Source: Haliea sp040221975
Lineage (GTDB): Bacteria > Pseudomonadota > Gammaproteobacteria > Pseudomonadales > Halieaceae
Reading direction: 5' to 3'
Length of the DNA: 64,000 nucleotides
Assembly: GCA_040221975.1 (NCBI GenBank)
Contig: JAVJWR010000029.1
Coordinates: 62,001 to 126,000, forward strand
Shown piece after piece: positions 1-8,401 of the stretch. A model generated the notes under the pieces. It was not told the DNA's origin, ran no database searches, and worked only from the letters and a program-made list of their open reading frames with translations. Both the position numbers and the translations under genes were made by a program. The first letter of the stretch is position 1; the number at the start of each line of letters is the position of its first letter.

Positions 1-1018
1 AACTCAGCTCGACAAGAGAGCCCGCGGGATAGACACCGATAGCCCTGATGAAGGCTTCGACCAGTTCGGCCTGGAAATCTGTGTCGCGGGCATCGTAGAG
101 AACCCTGATGGCATGGGAGGGGGATATGGCGGCCGCGTACTCCCTGTTGCTGGTGAGGGCGCCGTAGGTATCAACGATGGCAGCGATGCGGGCGACTGCG
201 GGGATCCTGTCACCTTTGGTCCCAAGCGGGTAACCGGAGCCGTCGTGGCGCTCATGGTGATGTGCGACCATGTTGATAATGTCAGGATTTATGATGCCGC
301 TTTCTTCAATGATCTTCAGGCCGTGGGAAACGTGATCCTGCACATGTGCCGACTCCTTGGCGGTCAAGGGGCGTTGAGCCCGCAGCAATTCCGGATCCAC
401 GCGCAGCTTGCCGATGTCCATCAGCATTCCGCCCATGGCCAGCGAGCGCAGGTCCTGGCGCGCAAAACCGACCTCCCTGCCCAGCGCAACCGCCCAGATG
501 GCGGAACTGAGGGCGTGCTCGTAGCTGTAATGGTCGTGTTGCTTCAGGCGCGCCACCCACAGACAGGCGTCGGGATTGCGACTGATGCTTCCGATGAGTG
601 GTTCCACCGATTTCCGCAGGTGGATGATGTTGATCTTGCCCCCTCTGCCGACATCCTCGAAAATCTCGCAGAGGTCGCTGATCAGCAGGTCCAGAGCCTC
701 TTCGGCGCGGGGGCGCTCTTCGCTGAAGGCCGTTTGGTCGCCATAGGTTTCCAGGTGCCGGTCGTGGAAGATGTGGGTAACAGGAGCGCGCTTGTGCGAA
801 ACTGTGCCTTTGCGCTTTACTTTCTCCGGGGCTTGCTTGCTCTGACGGGTATCCACGAATACGTAGTGGCAGAACTCCTGCAAGCGGGCAATCTGGGTCC
901 GGTTTTCGATCCTGAACCCCTGGATCATGAATGGCGTTTCCAGCCACGGCCGGTCCAGGGCACTGACAAACATGCCTACTTCCAGATCAGCAGTGGCTAT
1001 CTTGATTGTCTCAAGCAT
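1..1018 (-). CDS. DUF3391/HD-GYP domain protein, 3' end cut by the window edge
   Basis: Reading from the ATG at 1018 the frame stays open to base 1, so the C-terminus lies outside the window. The N-terminus (MLETIKIATADLEVGMFV) matches the DUF3391 module of its paralogue at 1512-2765. It is followed by an HD-GYP region with the loop HHERHDGSGYP. HD-GYP proteins usually hydrolyse cyclic-di-GMP and regulate motility or biofilm. The first metal histidine is present (SYEHAL), but the HD dyad reads MDIGK instead of HDIGK. Catalysis may therefore be altered or lost. No membrane segment is visible in the part seen, so it is probably cytosolic. The paralogue downstream on the same strand suggests a tandem duplication. 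Confidence 0.9.
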   Translation of the reverse strand, partial: MLETIKIATADLEVGMFVSALDRPWLETPFMIQGFRIENRTQIARLQEFCHYVFVDTRQSKQAPEKVKRKGTVSHKRAPVTHIFHDRHLETYGDQTAFSEERPRAEEALDLLISDLCEIFEDVGRGGKINIIHLRKSVEPLIGSISRNPDACLWVARLKQHDHYSYEHALSSAIWAVALGREVGFARQDLRSLAMGGMLMDIGKLRVDPELLRAQRPLTAKESAHVQDHVSHGLKIIEESGIINPDIINMVAHHHERHDGSGYPLGTKGDRIPAVARIAAIVDTYGALTSNREYAAAISPSHAIRVLYDARDTDFQAELVEAFIRAIGVYPAGSLVELS

Positions 1019-1147
1019 GCCGCAACACGCCCCCCGGACAGCAGCCCGTTACCTCTTTAAGGCGTAGGTTAGCCCCGGAAGCATTATTTGTAGCGAATTT
1101 TCTGTAGAAAAGCCGAGAAATCTGGAGAAATTGGTGTTTTTCCCTGC

Positions 1148-1405
1148 TCAGCGCAACTGACTGCCCCAGTGGCGGCATCTCAGCGCATCAAACTGGTCCT
1201 TGTAGACCTGCCGCTGGCGTTTCCACTGATCCATTTTCTGCGCTGAGCCGCCACCCTTGCGCCTGGCGTCCAGCCGTTCAATCCTGTCCCGAAGCTGGCG
1301 ACAGGTGTCAAGGCTGGCGTCTGCCTCCTGGGAAATTGCGCCGGTGCTGACCATTGCCAAAGCAGTCGCCACCAGTGCGACGGCCATTTTCTGTCCCGCA
1401 AGCAT
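1148..1405 (-). CDS. small exported protein of unknown function
   Basis: This is an 85-residue protein. The start at 1405 was chosen because AGGGAGGA lies 7 bases upstream and the first ~25 residues form a Sec-type signal peptide (MLAGQKMAVALVATALAMVS, then cleavage near AISQ). The mature part is short, charged and probably helical, with two cysteines (CRQL and LRCR) that could form a disulphide in the periplasm. I do not recognise a family. It lies between the two HD-GYP paralogues on the same strand, with about 110 bases to the gene upstream of it. A longer reading frame to 1540 exists but would bury the signal peptide and lacks a ribosome site. Confidence 0.65.
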   Translation of the reverse strand: MLAGQKMAVALVATALAMVSTGAISQEADASLDTCRQLRDRIERLDARRKGGGSAQKMDQWKRQRQVYKDQFDALRCRHWGSQLR

Positions 1406-1511
1406 CTGTCGATCCTCCCTGATACGGTGATAGTGCGCCAATGATAGGCCGCAATTCGCCGTTGCGCAGCGTTGTGGCCTGACTGGATCGAAAATGCCCC
1501 GAAGGCCGCAA

Positions 1512-2765
1512 TCAGATACCGAATTGGCGGTGGAGATCAAGGGACTTCAGATCAACGCCAAAGGCCCCTGGTTCCAGCGCGCGCTTGACGGTCGGCATGG
1601 GCTTGCGCAGCCAGCCTGATGTGGACGCCTGCAGCTTCAGTAACTGGGGTTTTTCCAGCGGACGTTTCTTCTGGTCCAGAATCAGCAGCACCGTGGGGCG
1701 CAGCCGGTGGGCGCGGTATTCCGCCACCACGACGGCAACGGAGCCGTCAGACAGCTCCAGCAGTGTGCCGGCGGGATAGATCCCGACCGCGCGGATAAAA
1801 GCCTCGACCAGTTCCGCCTGGAAGCCGATATCCCGCTCATCGTAAAGAATGCGCATCGCCTCCGCCGGGGAGACAGCGGGCGCATGGCCGCGATCAGTGG
1901 TCAGCGCACCATAGGTGTCCACCAGTCCGGCGATGCGGGCGAAGGTGGGGATGCGATCCTCCGCCAGGCCCCTCGGGTAGCCAGAGCCGTTGTAGCGCTC
2001 GTGATGATGTGCGGCCATGTCCAGTATGTCGCGATTCATGATGCCGCTGGTCTGGATGATGTCCAGGCTATAGTCGATGTGCTTCCTGACGGCCACCATC
2101 TCCTCCGCCGAGAGCGATCTTTGCGCCCCCAGCAGGTCCGGGTTGACCCGCAGCATGCCGACATCCATCAGCATGCCGCCGACACCCAGGGCGCGGAGAT
2201 CCTGCTTCGGCAGACCCAGCTCCCGCCCGAGAGCAACGGCCCAGATGCCGGAGCTCAGGGCCCGGTCATAGGTATACTGGTCGTGGCGCTTCAATCGCGC
2301 AACCCAGACGCAGGCATCCGGGTTGCGACTGATGCTGCCAACCATTGGGTCAATGGACTGTTTCAGGCGTACCACGTTGACCTTGTTGCTGCGGGTGACC
2401 TTGAGGTACATGTCCTCCACATCCTCAGTCAGCGCTGTGACCACCGCACTGGCCTTGCTGTGTTCCTCGATGAAGTCGGTCTTGTCCCTGTAGGACTTGA
2501 TGCTGCGGTCGAAGAAAATCGTCTCTATGGGCAAGTGCTTGCGACTGCCGCGGGTTTTGGGTAGCTCCAGCTCCGGGGCCGGTGCCGCCTGCTCCGTGTC
2601 CACCAGCACGTACTTGCAGAATTTCTGGAGCTGCAGGATCTCGTCCCTGCTGGCAATGCGAAAACCCTGCAATGGAAAGGGCGTGCCCAGCCACGGCCGA
2701 TCCAGCTGGCTGACGAACATGCCAACCTGCAGGTCTTCGGTGGGGACTTTTCGGGTATCCAGCAT
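1512..2765 (-). CDS. DUF3391/HD-GYP domain protein (degenerate HD motif)
   Basis: The protein has 417 residues from the ATG at 2765, which aligns with the start of the paralogue at 1018. A GTG four codons upstream is also possible. Residues ~1-130 form a DUF3391 module and ~150-330 an HD-GYP domain, with an intact HHERYNGSGYP loop and VDTYGALT. HD-GYP domains normally bind two or three metals and cleave cyclic-di-GMP. Here the first metal histidine is arginine (YTYDRAL) and the HD dyad reads MDVGM, so two ligands and the following lysine are gone. It may act as a cyclic-di-GMP binding or regulatory protein rather than an enzyme. The C-terminal ~90 residues form a small extension of unknown role. 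Confidence 0.9.
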   Translation of the reverse strand: MLDTRKVPTEDLQVGMFVSQLDRPWLGTPFPLQGFRIASRDEILQLQKFCKYVLVDTEQAAPAPELELPKTRGSRKHLPIETIFFDRSIKSYRDKTDFIEEHSKASAVVTALTEDVEDMYLKVTRSNKVNVVRLKQSIDPMVGSISRNPDACVWVARLKRHDQYTYDRALSSGIWAVALGRELGLPKQDLRALGVGGMLMDVGMLRVNPDLLGAQRSLSAEEMVAVRKHIDYSLDIIQTSGIMNRDILDMAAHHHERYNGSGYPRGLAEDRIPTFARIAGLVDTYGALTTDRGHAPAVSPAEAMRILYDERDIGFQAELVEAFIRAVGIYPAGTLLELSDGSVAVVVAEYRAHRLRPTVLLILDQKKRPLEKPQLLKLQASTSGWLRKPMPTVKRALEPGAFGVDLKSLDLHRQFGI

Positions 2766-2910
2766 GAACAGGTTCACGATTGAGCAAAAGTGGGATTGTA
2801 ACGCGCAAGTCTTTCAGATTGCAGGTGTCGACATCGGTATCCGCTGTTTTTGGTATAGTCCTTGCGGTGGCGTTGATAGAATCGAAATGAACCTGACAGG
2901 GAGGTTTCAC

Positions 2911-3675
2911 ATGCAACAGAGTAGCGTACCCGCCAGTGGCGTGGTGGTCACGGGTGCAGCTTCGGGTATCGGCCGTGCCTGCGCCGAGGTGCTGGCGGCG
3001 GCGGGGCGGCCGCTGGCATTGTGGGACCTGAATCATGACGCGGTTTGCACGCTGGCCAACGCGCTCGGCGCAGAACACGGCGTCGCCGCTGTTGGACTGC
3101 AGGTGGATGTGGCGGATCCGGCTGCCATCCATGAGGCTGCCCAGTCCACCCGGGAAGCTATCGGCAACATCGGGGGGTTGGTGCATGCCGCAGGCATGGT
3201 CGTGCAGATGCCGGTTGCTGACACCGTGGCGGAGGCCTGGGACCGGCTCCTGAACGTCAACCTCCGGGCGCTGCTGCTGTCGGTACAGGCGCTGCTGCCG
3301 GACCTGGAGCAGAGCGGCCATGGCGCGGTGGTGGGTATCGGCTCCATCAATGCCACTCTGGGCAACGGCCTGATTCCCGCCTACAGTGCCTCCAAGGGCG
3401 GCATGATTTCCCTGGTGCGCTCCCTGGCCGATGACCTGGGGCCACGGGGTGTGCGAATCAATGTCGTATCCCCCGGGCAGATCCGTACGCCGATGCTGCA
3501 GCCGGCGGTGGACGCCCTGCCCGAGGGGACGTTTGAGCGCCGCATCCTGCTGGGGCGTCTGGGAGAGCCCCGGGAGGTGGCGACTGCGGTAGCATTCCTG
3601 CTCTCGGACCAGGCCAGCTATATTACCGCCGCGGAACTGGTGGTGGATGGCGGCAATATTTCAGCCCAGCGTTGA
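2911..3675 (+). CDS. SDR family oxidoreductase
   Basis: A 254-residue classical short-chain dehydrogenase. It has the TGAASGIG nucleotide-binding motif near residue 12, catalytic Ser in GSINATLG, the YSASK catalytic pair and a C-terminal VVDGG. The start at 2911 follows AGGGAGG by 7 bases; the in-frame ATG at 2887 lacks a site. Such enzymes oxidise or reduce a secondary alcohol/ketone with NAD(P). The next SDR begins 10 bases after its stop, so the two are probably co-transcribed. Substrate unknown. It opens a 20-kb region rich in SDRs, LLM flavoenzymes and sulfotransferases. Confidence 0.9.
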   Translation: MQQSSVPASGVVVTGAASGIGRACAEVLAAAGRPLALWDLNHDAVCTLANALGAEHGVAAVGLQVDVADPAAIHEAAQSTREAIGNIGGLVHAAGMVVQMPVADTVAEAWDRLLNVNLRALLLSVQALLPDLEQSGHGAVVGIGSINATLGNGLIPAYSASKGGMISLVRSLADDLGPRGVRINVVSPGQIRTPMLQPAVDALPEGTFERRILLGRLGEPREVATAVAFLLSDQASYITAAELVVDGGNISAQR

Positions 3676-3685
3676 GGAACTGACA

Positions 3686-4438
3686 ATGCAGACTTTCGAA
3701 GGAAAAGTGGCGCTGGTAACGGGCGCGGGTGCGGGTATCGGTCGTGCGGTCGCCTGCGCGCTGGCAGGTGCGGGTGTGAGTGTGGTGGTCGCCGATATTG
3801 TGGAGGCAGGCCGTGAAACCGTGGCACTCATTGAGGCGGCGGGCGGCAGCGCCGTGTTTGTGCGCACGGATGTGCAGAGCAGCGCCGACACCGCGGCCAT
3901 GGTGCGGGAGGCGGTAGCCCGCTACGGTCGCCTCGACATCGCGATCAACAATGCCGGCATTGATCCCGAGGTGGCCCCGGAAGCCGAGTGGGACGAGGCC
4001 GCCATGGCGCGCATCCTGGGGGTCAACGTGCAGGGGGTATTTCTCTGCCTCAAGCATGAAATTGCCCAGATGCTGACCCAGGGTGGCGGTGCCATCGTCA
4101 ACCTGGCGTCGGCGGCCGGCGTGGTCGGCGTCGCCAACAAACCCGCCTACACTGCCAGCAAGCACGCCGTGGTGGGCCTCACCAAGGCCTCCGCCCTGCA
4201 GTACGCCAGTCGCGGTATCCGCATCAATGCGGTTTGCCCCGGTGCGGTGGATACCCGGATGCTGCAGGAGAACCTGGGCAGCGGGGTGGACAAGGCGCTG
4301 GTCGGTGCCAACCACCCCATCGGCCGGCTCGCGTCCCCCGAGGAGATTGCCAGGGCGGTGCTCTGGCTGTGCTCCGAAGATGCCGGCTATGTGGTTGGCC
4401 ACGCCTTGGTTGTGGACGGCGGGCTGACCGTTCAATAG
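3686..4438 (+). CDS. SDR family oxidoreductase
   Basis: A 250-residue classical SDR with TGAGAGIG at residues ~11-18, NNAG, ASAAG for the catalytic serine, YTASK and the C-terminal VVDGG. All catalytic tetrad positions appear intact. The start at 3686 has GAGGAA 8 bases upstream, overlapping the end of the preceding SDR, which indicates a two-gene operon. It converges on the zinc alcohol dehydrogenase at 4457 with only 18 bases between the stops. An NAD(P)-dependent alcohol/ketone interconversion is expected. Substrate cannot be told from sequence. Confidence 0.9.
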   Translation: MQTFEGKVALVTGAGAGIGRAVACALAGAGVSVVVADIVEAGRETVALIEAAGGSAVFVRTDVQSSADTAAMVREAVARYGRLDIAINNAGIDPEVAPEAEWDEAAMARILGVNVQGVFLCLKHEIAQMLTQGGGAIVNLASAAGVVGVANKPAYTASKHAVVGLTKASALQYASRGIRINAVCPGAVDTRMLQENLGSGVDKALVGANHPIGRLASPEEIARAVLWLCSEDAGYVVGHALVVDGGLTVQ

Positions 4439-4456
4439 CTGCTCGTTGCGGTGTCG

Positions 4457-5398
4457 TCAGGGGTTGAACGCGACCTTGATGGCGCCCTGCTTGCGGTCCG
4501 CGGCGATGGCAAAGGCTTCCGCCGCCGCTTCCAGGGGCAGGCGGTGGGTAATCAGGGTGGGGGCGATCAGCGGGTTGCGGGCCAGTGCGGCCGCGGCGAT
4601 GTCCACATCCCGGACCAGCCCCTGCCGGGCCTGTGCCATCGACGTGACGGTACGCAGCTCCTTCATCATCATCTGCATCGCCGGCATGGTGAGGCCGCCC
4701 CAGTAGGAGGCCAGCATGAGAATGGTGGCGCCCGGGCGGCACAGGTTTGCAGCCTGTTCCATGGCCGAATCCGTGCCGGCGCAGTCAATGACCAGGTCGT
4801 AGTCGTCGGTCTCGCCGCCCAGGGTCGCCCCGAGGATCTCTCCGGCTCGCTTCTGGGCGTCGTGGCGCGCGAACAGGTGGACTGTCGACGTCGCCTGGCG
4901 GGCAATGGCTACCGCGCACAGGCCAATGCTGCCGCCACCGATAATGGCCACCTTGTGCTTGTCGCTGATGCCCGCCAGGGCGATGCCACGCACGGCTACC
5001 GAGAGGGGTTCCACCAGGCAGGCATCCTCTTTGCGGGTCCCGCCGGGCAGCCGTACCAGGCATTTCTCCGGCACAATGATCTCCTCGGTCATGCCGCCGT
5101 CGCGACCGACCCCCAGAACAGCCCCGGAGCCACGAACGCAGAGATTGTAGTCGCCGCGCACACAGCGCTCGCAGTGGCCACAGTAGTCCGTGGGTTCTAT
5201 GGCGACGGCGGTGCCGTCCAGGGTCACGCCGGCGATTTCGTGGCCCAGGGTGAACGGTATGGGCCAGCCGTCCTGCCAGAAGTGCAGGTCACTGCCACAG
5301 ATGCCGGCCGAGGCGACCCTCACCCGCACGCCTTCCCCGCTGGGGGCGGGTACATCGTGTACATGGATTTCGTGATTGTGGCAGCGAACAGCTTTCAT
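4457..5398 (-). CDS. zinc-dependent medium-chain alcohol dehydrogenase
   Basis: A 313-residue MDR/GroES-like dehydrogenase, slightly short for the family (usually 340-350). The catalytic zinc ligands are C34 and the GHE pair H53-E54. The structural zinc lobe is intact at C73, C76, C79 and C87. A Rossmann motif IGGGSIGL follows at about residue 150. The pattern suits oxidation of a polyol, sugar alcohol or secondary alcohol by NAD(P). It is transcribed away from the SDR at 5564 across a 165-base divergent promoter region. Substrate unknown; it may share one with the neighbouring SDRs. Confidence 0.9.
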   Translation of the reverse strand: MKAVRCHNHEIHVHDVPAPSGEGVRVRVASAGICGSDLHFWQDGWPIPFTLGHEIAGVTLDGTAVAIEPTDYCGHCERCVRGDYNLCVRGSGAVLGVGRDGGMTEEIIVPEKCLVRLPGGTRKEDACLVEPLSVAVRGIALAGISDKHKVAIIGGGSIGLCAVAIARQATSTVHLFARHDAQKRAGEILGATLGGETDDYDLVIDCAGTDSAMEQAANLCRPGATILMLASYWGGLTMPAMQMMMKELRTVTSMAQARQGLVRDVDIAAAALARNPLIAPTLITHRLPLEAAAEAFAIAADRKQGAIKVAFNP

Positions 5399-5563
5399 TG
5401 TAGTTTCCGCTCATGGTGTGGGGAGCCTGTTGCTGGCAGTGTGTCCTGAATGCCAGTTGGGGACAAGAGCCGCAGCAGGCGCTGGATCCGCGCCCGTGGA
5501 GTTGCCGCACGCGCCCGTTATCCATGGGATACTGTGGTGAATTTTAACCAGGGAGGATCCCGT

Positions 5564-6418
5564 ATGGGGCAGGAGATGGCGGTTTTCAGGGGTGGTGTCG
5601 CGGTCATTACCGGTGCCGGTTCCGGCATAGGGGAAGGGCTCGCCCGGCTCGCGGCCCGGCAGGGTATGCGGGTGGTGTTGGCGGATGTGGCGCTGGATCG
5701 CGCCGAGCAGGTGGCGGAGGAAATCCGCGCCGGTGGCGCCGAGGCACTGGCGGTGCACACTGACGTTTCCGACCCGGAAGCCCTGGATCGCCTCGCCGCT
5801 GTGACCCATGAATCTTTTGGCGATGTCACCCTGCTGGTCAACAATGCCGGTATTGAAACGCTGGGCTATGTCTGGGAGCTGCCCGCGGCCCTGTGGGAAA
5901 AGACCCTCAACATCAATATTCACGGTGCCATTCATGGGGTGCGGGCGTTTGTGCCACGCATGCTGGAGGCCGGCAAGCGCGCCTGGATTGCCAACACGTC
6001 CTCTATCGGCGGCCTGGGCATCATGCCCATCCAGACTTCCTACGTGCTCAGCAAACACGCCATTCTCTCTTTCAGCGAGTGTCTGTTTCTGGAGATGCAG
6101 GTGAAGCAGGCGCCCATCCATGTCTCGGCCATCCTGCCCGGGCCGGTGGCGACACGGATCTTCGAGGACTCGAAAACAGGCCAGGATCCGGTCAACGCCC
6201 GGCATCGCGAGATCATGCGCAACATGCTGAAGTCGGATGGCATTACCGGCTACGAAGCTGCAGAGCGGATCCTGCCGCAGATCGCAGCGGGCAAGTTCTG
6301 GGTCTCGACCCACCCGGAAACGACCCTGGAGTTTGCCAGTAACCGGGCCCGTCACCTGGCGGCACTCGCCGATCCGGCGCTGCCTCCCGAGGTACTGACA
6401 GGACTGGGCGTGGGCTGA
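5564..6418 (+). CDS. SDR family oxidoreductase
   Basis: A 284-residue SDR with TGAGSGIG, VNNAGIE, catalytic serine in NTSSIGG and YVLSK. A longer, less typical C-terminus (~50 residues after the core) resembles the SDR type often linked to hydrophobic alcohols. The start at 5564 was chosen because AGGGAGGA sits 6 bases upstream; the open frame back to 5450 has no ribosome site. It faces the zinc dehydrogenase gene divergently and converges on the Dabb protein at 6511. Role inferred as NAD(P)-linked alcohol oxidation. Confidence 0.88.
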   Translation: MGQEMAVFRGGVAVITGAGSGIGEGLARLAARQGMRVVLADVALDRAEQVAEEIRAGGAEALAVHTDVSDPEALDRLAAVTHESFGDVTLLVNNAGIETLGYVWELPAALWEKTLNINIHGAIHGVRAFVPRMLEAGKRAWIANTSSIGGLGIMPIQTSYVLSKHAILSFSECLFLEMQVKQAPIHVSAILPGPVATRIFEDSKTGQDPVNARHREIMRNMLKSDGITGYEAAERILPQIAAGKFWVSTHPETTLEFASNRARHLAALADPALPPEVLTGLGVG

Positions 6419-6510
6419 CGCAATTTGTTGTTTGTTGCGGCGGGATGCCTGCCGGGGCCAAGTATCAGGTTGTGTCCGGTGGGGCAGCTGCGTCCATGTT
6501 GCACGCCTGT

Positions 6511-7140
6511 TCAGCTGCGGCCGATGATGCTGCTCTGCAGCGGGCAGAAAGCGTGGCACAGGTGGGTTTCCACGACCCACACCTCGGGGAATTCCGGGTC
6601 AAAGCGCCGATCAACCCAGCCCCAGTGGTAGGGATGCAGCAGGTACTCGCCCATCAGGTCATCGATGGCCGTGTATTCCTGCTGCCAGACATGGGTCCAG
6701 CGTGATCCCGGGCTGACTACCCGCCCCAGGCGCCAATTGCGGATGCCACCCATGTAGCCGGGCATGCCCAGCAGCTCTTGCTCGAATGCCGCCACCTCCG
6801 CCGCAGCCGTGCCTTCACGAAGGGTCAGCATCAGAGTGCGCCAGATGCCGCGGCGCAGTCCCGCTTCCCTCAGGCCGCAGGCGACAGGTTCATAGTGCGC
6901 AACATCGGCACCAGCAATACCCGGCAGCTCGGTGAAGCCGGGTGCCACAGCTGGAACGGATTCCCGCCAGATCATATCCACGGTGAATTCTCCCGCGCCC
7001 CAGCATCCTTCAAGATTGCGGCCACAATGCCAGTCCGCAAGCCCGGGCGTATTGTCCAGTTGCTGGCGCAGGGCCTGTTCGGTGGCTTCCATGTCTGCTT
7101 CCGGTCGCACGCTTATCTGTGCTGTTGCAACTGTGCTCAT
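6511..7140 (-). CDS. tandem Dabb-like (stress-responsive alpha/beta barrel) protein
   Basis: The 209-residue protein has a C-terminal half (about residues 95-195: RRGIWRTLMLTLREGT, then YMGGIRNWRLGRVV and LMGEYLLHPYHW) typical of the Dabb dimeric alpha+beta barrel. The N-terminal half looks like a divergent second copy. Dabb proteins are small cyclases, heme-linked enzymes or proteins of unknown role; no catalytic residue is assigned here. The start at 7140 has GGAGG 4-5 bases upstream and overlaps the previous gene by 4 bases. It is the last gene of a five-gene operon that begins with the sulfotransferase at 9655. Confidence 0.75.
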   Translation of the reverse strand: MSTVATAQISVRPEADMEATEQALRQQLDNTPGLADWHCGRNLEGCWGAGEFTVDMIWRESVPAVAPGFTELPGIAGADVAHYEPVACGLREAGLRRGIWRTLMLTLREGTAAAEVAAFEQELLGMPGYMGGIRNWRLGRVVSPGSRWTHVWQQEYTAIDDLMGEYLLHPYHWGWVDRRFDPEFPEVWVVETHLCHAFCPLQSSIIGRS

Positions 7141-7481
7141 GGGGCCTCCAGCGGTCTGGCCAACGGCTTTCCCGCATCAGTCATGACATGGCGCCGGCGT
7201 TGCAGGCAGAGTTTGTCAACCGCTTCCCAGAAGGCGGCCACCTCGGGTCCGGCGGTGCCCCGCATCGTGTAGTAGCCCATCACATCGACGACCTCCCAGA
7301 GCAGCCACAGGGTATTGGCCTGTCCCTCAAGCTGCACCGGCGGGGAAACCCAGCGCCGGGACAGCGACAGCGTGTGGCGGGAAGGGAGTCCGGGGAGGTA
7401 CTGGTCCTCCAGCATCTGCAACACCGTAGCGATGTTATCGGGCTGCAGGACGATCTCGTCCAGGATGTGGACTTCGCTCAC
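7137..7481 (-). CDS. small hypothetical protein of the sulfotransferase operon
   Basis: A 114-residue protein starting with GTG at 7481, preceded by GAGG. Its pattern (an N-terminal ILDEIVL strand, a central VQLEGQANTLWLLWEV strand, then an acidic helix with a FWEAVDKLCLQRRR segment) fits a ferredoxin-like alpha+beta barrel of the NIPSNAP/Dabb type. I do not assign it firmly to a family. It overlaps the next gene by 4 bases (ATGA) and follows the lipocalin-like gene by 12 bases. Its role probably depends on the same substrate as its neighbours. Confidence 0.65.
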   Translation of the reverse strand: MSEVHILDEIVLQPDNIATVLQMLEDQYLPGLPSRHTLSLSRRWVSPPVQLEGQANTLWLLWEVVDVMGYYTMRGTAGPEVAAFWEAVDKLCLQRRRHVMTDAGKPLARPLEAP

Positions 7482-7493
7482 AGGTACCTCACC

Positions 7494-7922
7494 TCATTTT
7501 TCCCGCTGCCATACCAACACCGCGCGGCTGCCCTGCTCATTCACGGCCGCGGACAGAGTCAGTCGCTCGCCCTCCAGCTGGTAGTGGCGGGGGAACTCGC
7601 TGCCGGCCCAGGCCAGCATGGAGGCGCCGCGGAGGCGGTGGGTGATGATGGCCTGTTTACTGTCTACAGTGTAGCGGCCGAAATAGCTGCTGTAGCAGGC
7701 ATAGGACACGGCGAGATCGGCGCTCAAGCCGGGGGGCAGTTGCTCCGGCGCCGGTGGCTTCGCCCCGGGTTGCATGAGATGCACGGACATGTGGCCACCC
7801 GGGCTATAGAAGAGCAGGCCGTCGGGTTGCTCGCCCATGGGGTGTACGACGCTGCCGTCGGATTGCTGCAGCTCATAGGCGTGCAACAGCCAGCAGCCCT
7901 GTAGCGGTTCCTCTGCAGTCAC
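7494..7922 (-). CDS. lipocalin-like domain protein
   Basis: A 142-residue protein. It begins with a GCWLLHAYELQ strand and continues with GLLFYSPGGHMSVHLM, SYFGRYTVD and a C-terminal VLVWQREK, the pattern of the lipocalin-like family (PF13924 type) found beside polyketide, steroid and aromatic-modifying enzymes. The fold would bind a small hydrophobic molecule. The GTG start at 7922 was preferred because AGGGAGG lies 9 bases upstream; an alternative GTG at 7952 has no good site. There is no signal peptide, so it is cytosolic. It is the third gene of the operon. Confidence 0.75.
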   Translation of the reverse strand: MTAEEPLQGCWLLHAYELQQSDGSVVHPMGEQPDGLLFYSPGGHMSVHLMQPGAKPPAPEQLPPGLSADLAVSYACYSSYFGRYTVDSKQAIITHRLRGASMLAWAGSEFPRHYQLEGERLTLSAAVNEQGSRAVLVWQREK

Positions 7923-7982
7923 GTTTGCCTGCCTCCCTGTGGATGTAACCACGGCCTGCGCAGGACGGCGCGGTCCGTGTGT

Positions 7983-8339
7983 TCAGTTGCAGTCCGAGAT
8001 GTGCTCATCGACTACGAACATGCGGGTGTGCGAGCGATCCAGGAAGTTTTCCTCGTCCTCGGCAATGCGCCCACCGATGTCCGGTTGCGCACTCAGTGCC
8101 ATGGCGGCGTCGTAGGCGGCCCGGTTGGCAAACCAGATTTCAGTGATGACGTCGAAGTCCCGTTCCGCAGCAGCCTCGTTGATAAAGGCGCCCTCGGGAC
8201 GAATAAAGTTGCGCCGATAGCCACAGACCTGCGGCAGCAGGCTGCGGATCAACGGCACGTGACGGCTTTCATAGTAGTCGATGAAGGCCTCGCGAGAGAG
8301 GCCCGGCTTGCACTTCAGCAGGGCGATGGACTTATACAC
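7983..8339 (-). CDS. EthD domain protein
   Basis: A 118-residue protein with the EthD pattern: YKSIALLKCKPGLSREAF, then YYESRHVPL, DFDVITEIWF and a C-terminal DEENFLDRS with an acidic end. EthD-like proteins are dimeric alpha+beta barrels, first named from the ethyl tert-butyl ether locus; some act as cyclases or dehydratases. The start was set at the GTG 8339 (AAGGAAA 8 bases upstream) because the family begins almost directly with the first strand. A TTG at 8405 overlapping the upstream stop would add 22 unlikely residues. Second gene of the sulfotransferase operon. Confidence 0.8.
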   Translation of the reverse strand: MYKSIALLKCKPGLSREAFIDYYESRHVPLIRSLLPQVCGYRRNFIRPEGAFINEAAAERDFDVITEIWFANRAAYDAAMALSAQPDIGGRIAEDEENFLDRSHTRMFVVDEHISDCN

Positions 8340-8401
8340 AGGCGGGTTTCCTTGTTTGCAGGATATCTGGGTTGGTGTGATGGGCCAGAGAATACTCGTA
8401 C

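Noticed and set aside
113..1060. Long plus-strand frame opposite the first HD-GYP gene
   Set aside because: It is the antisense of a clear HD-GYP coding frame and has no recognisable family or ribosome site.
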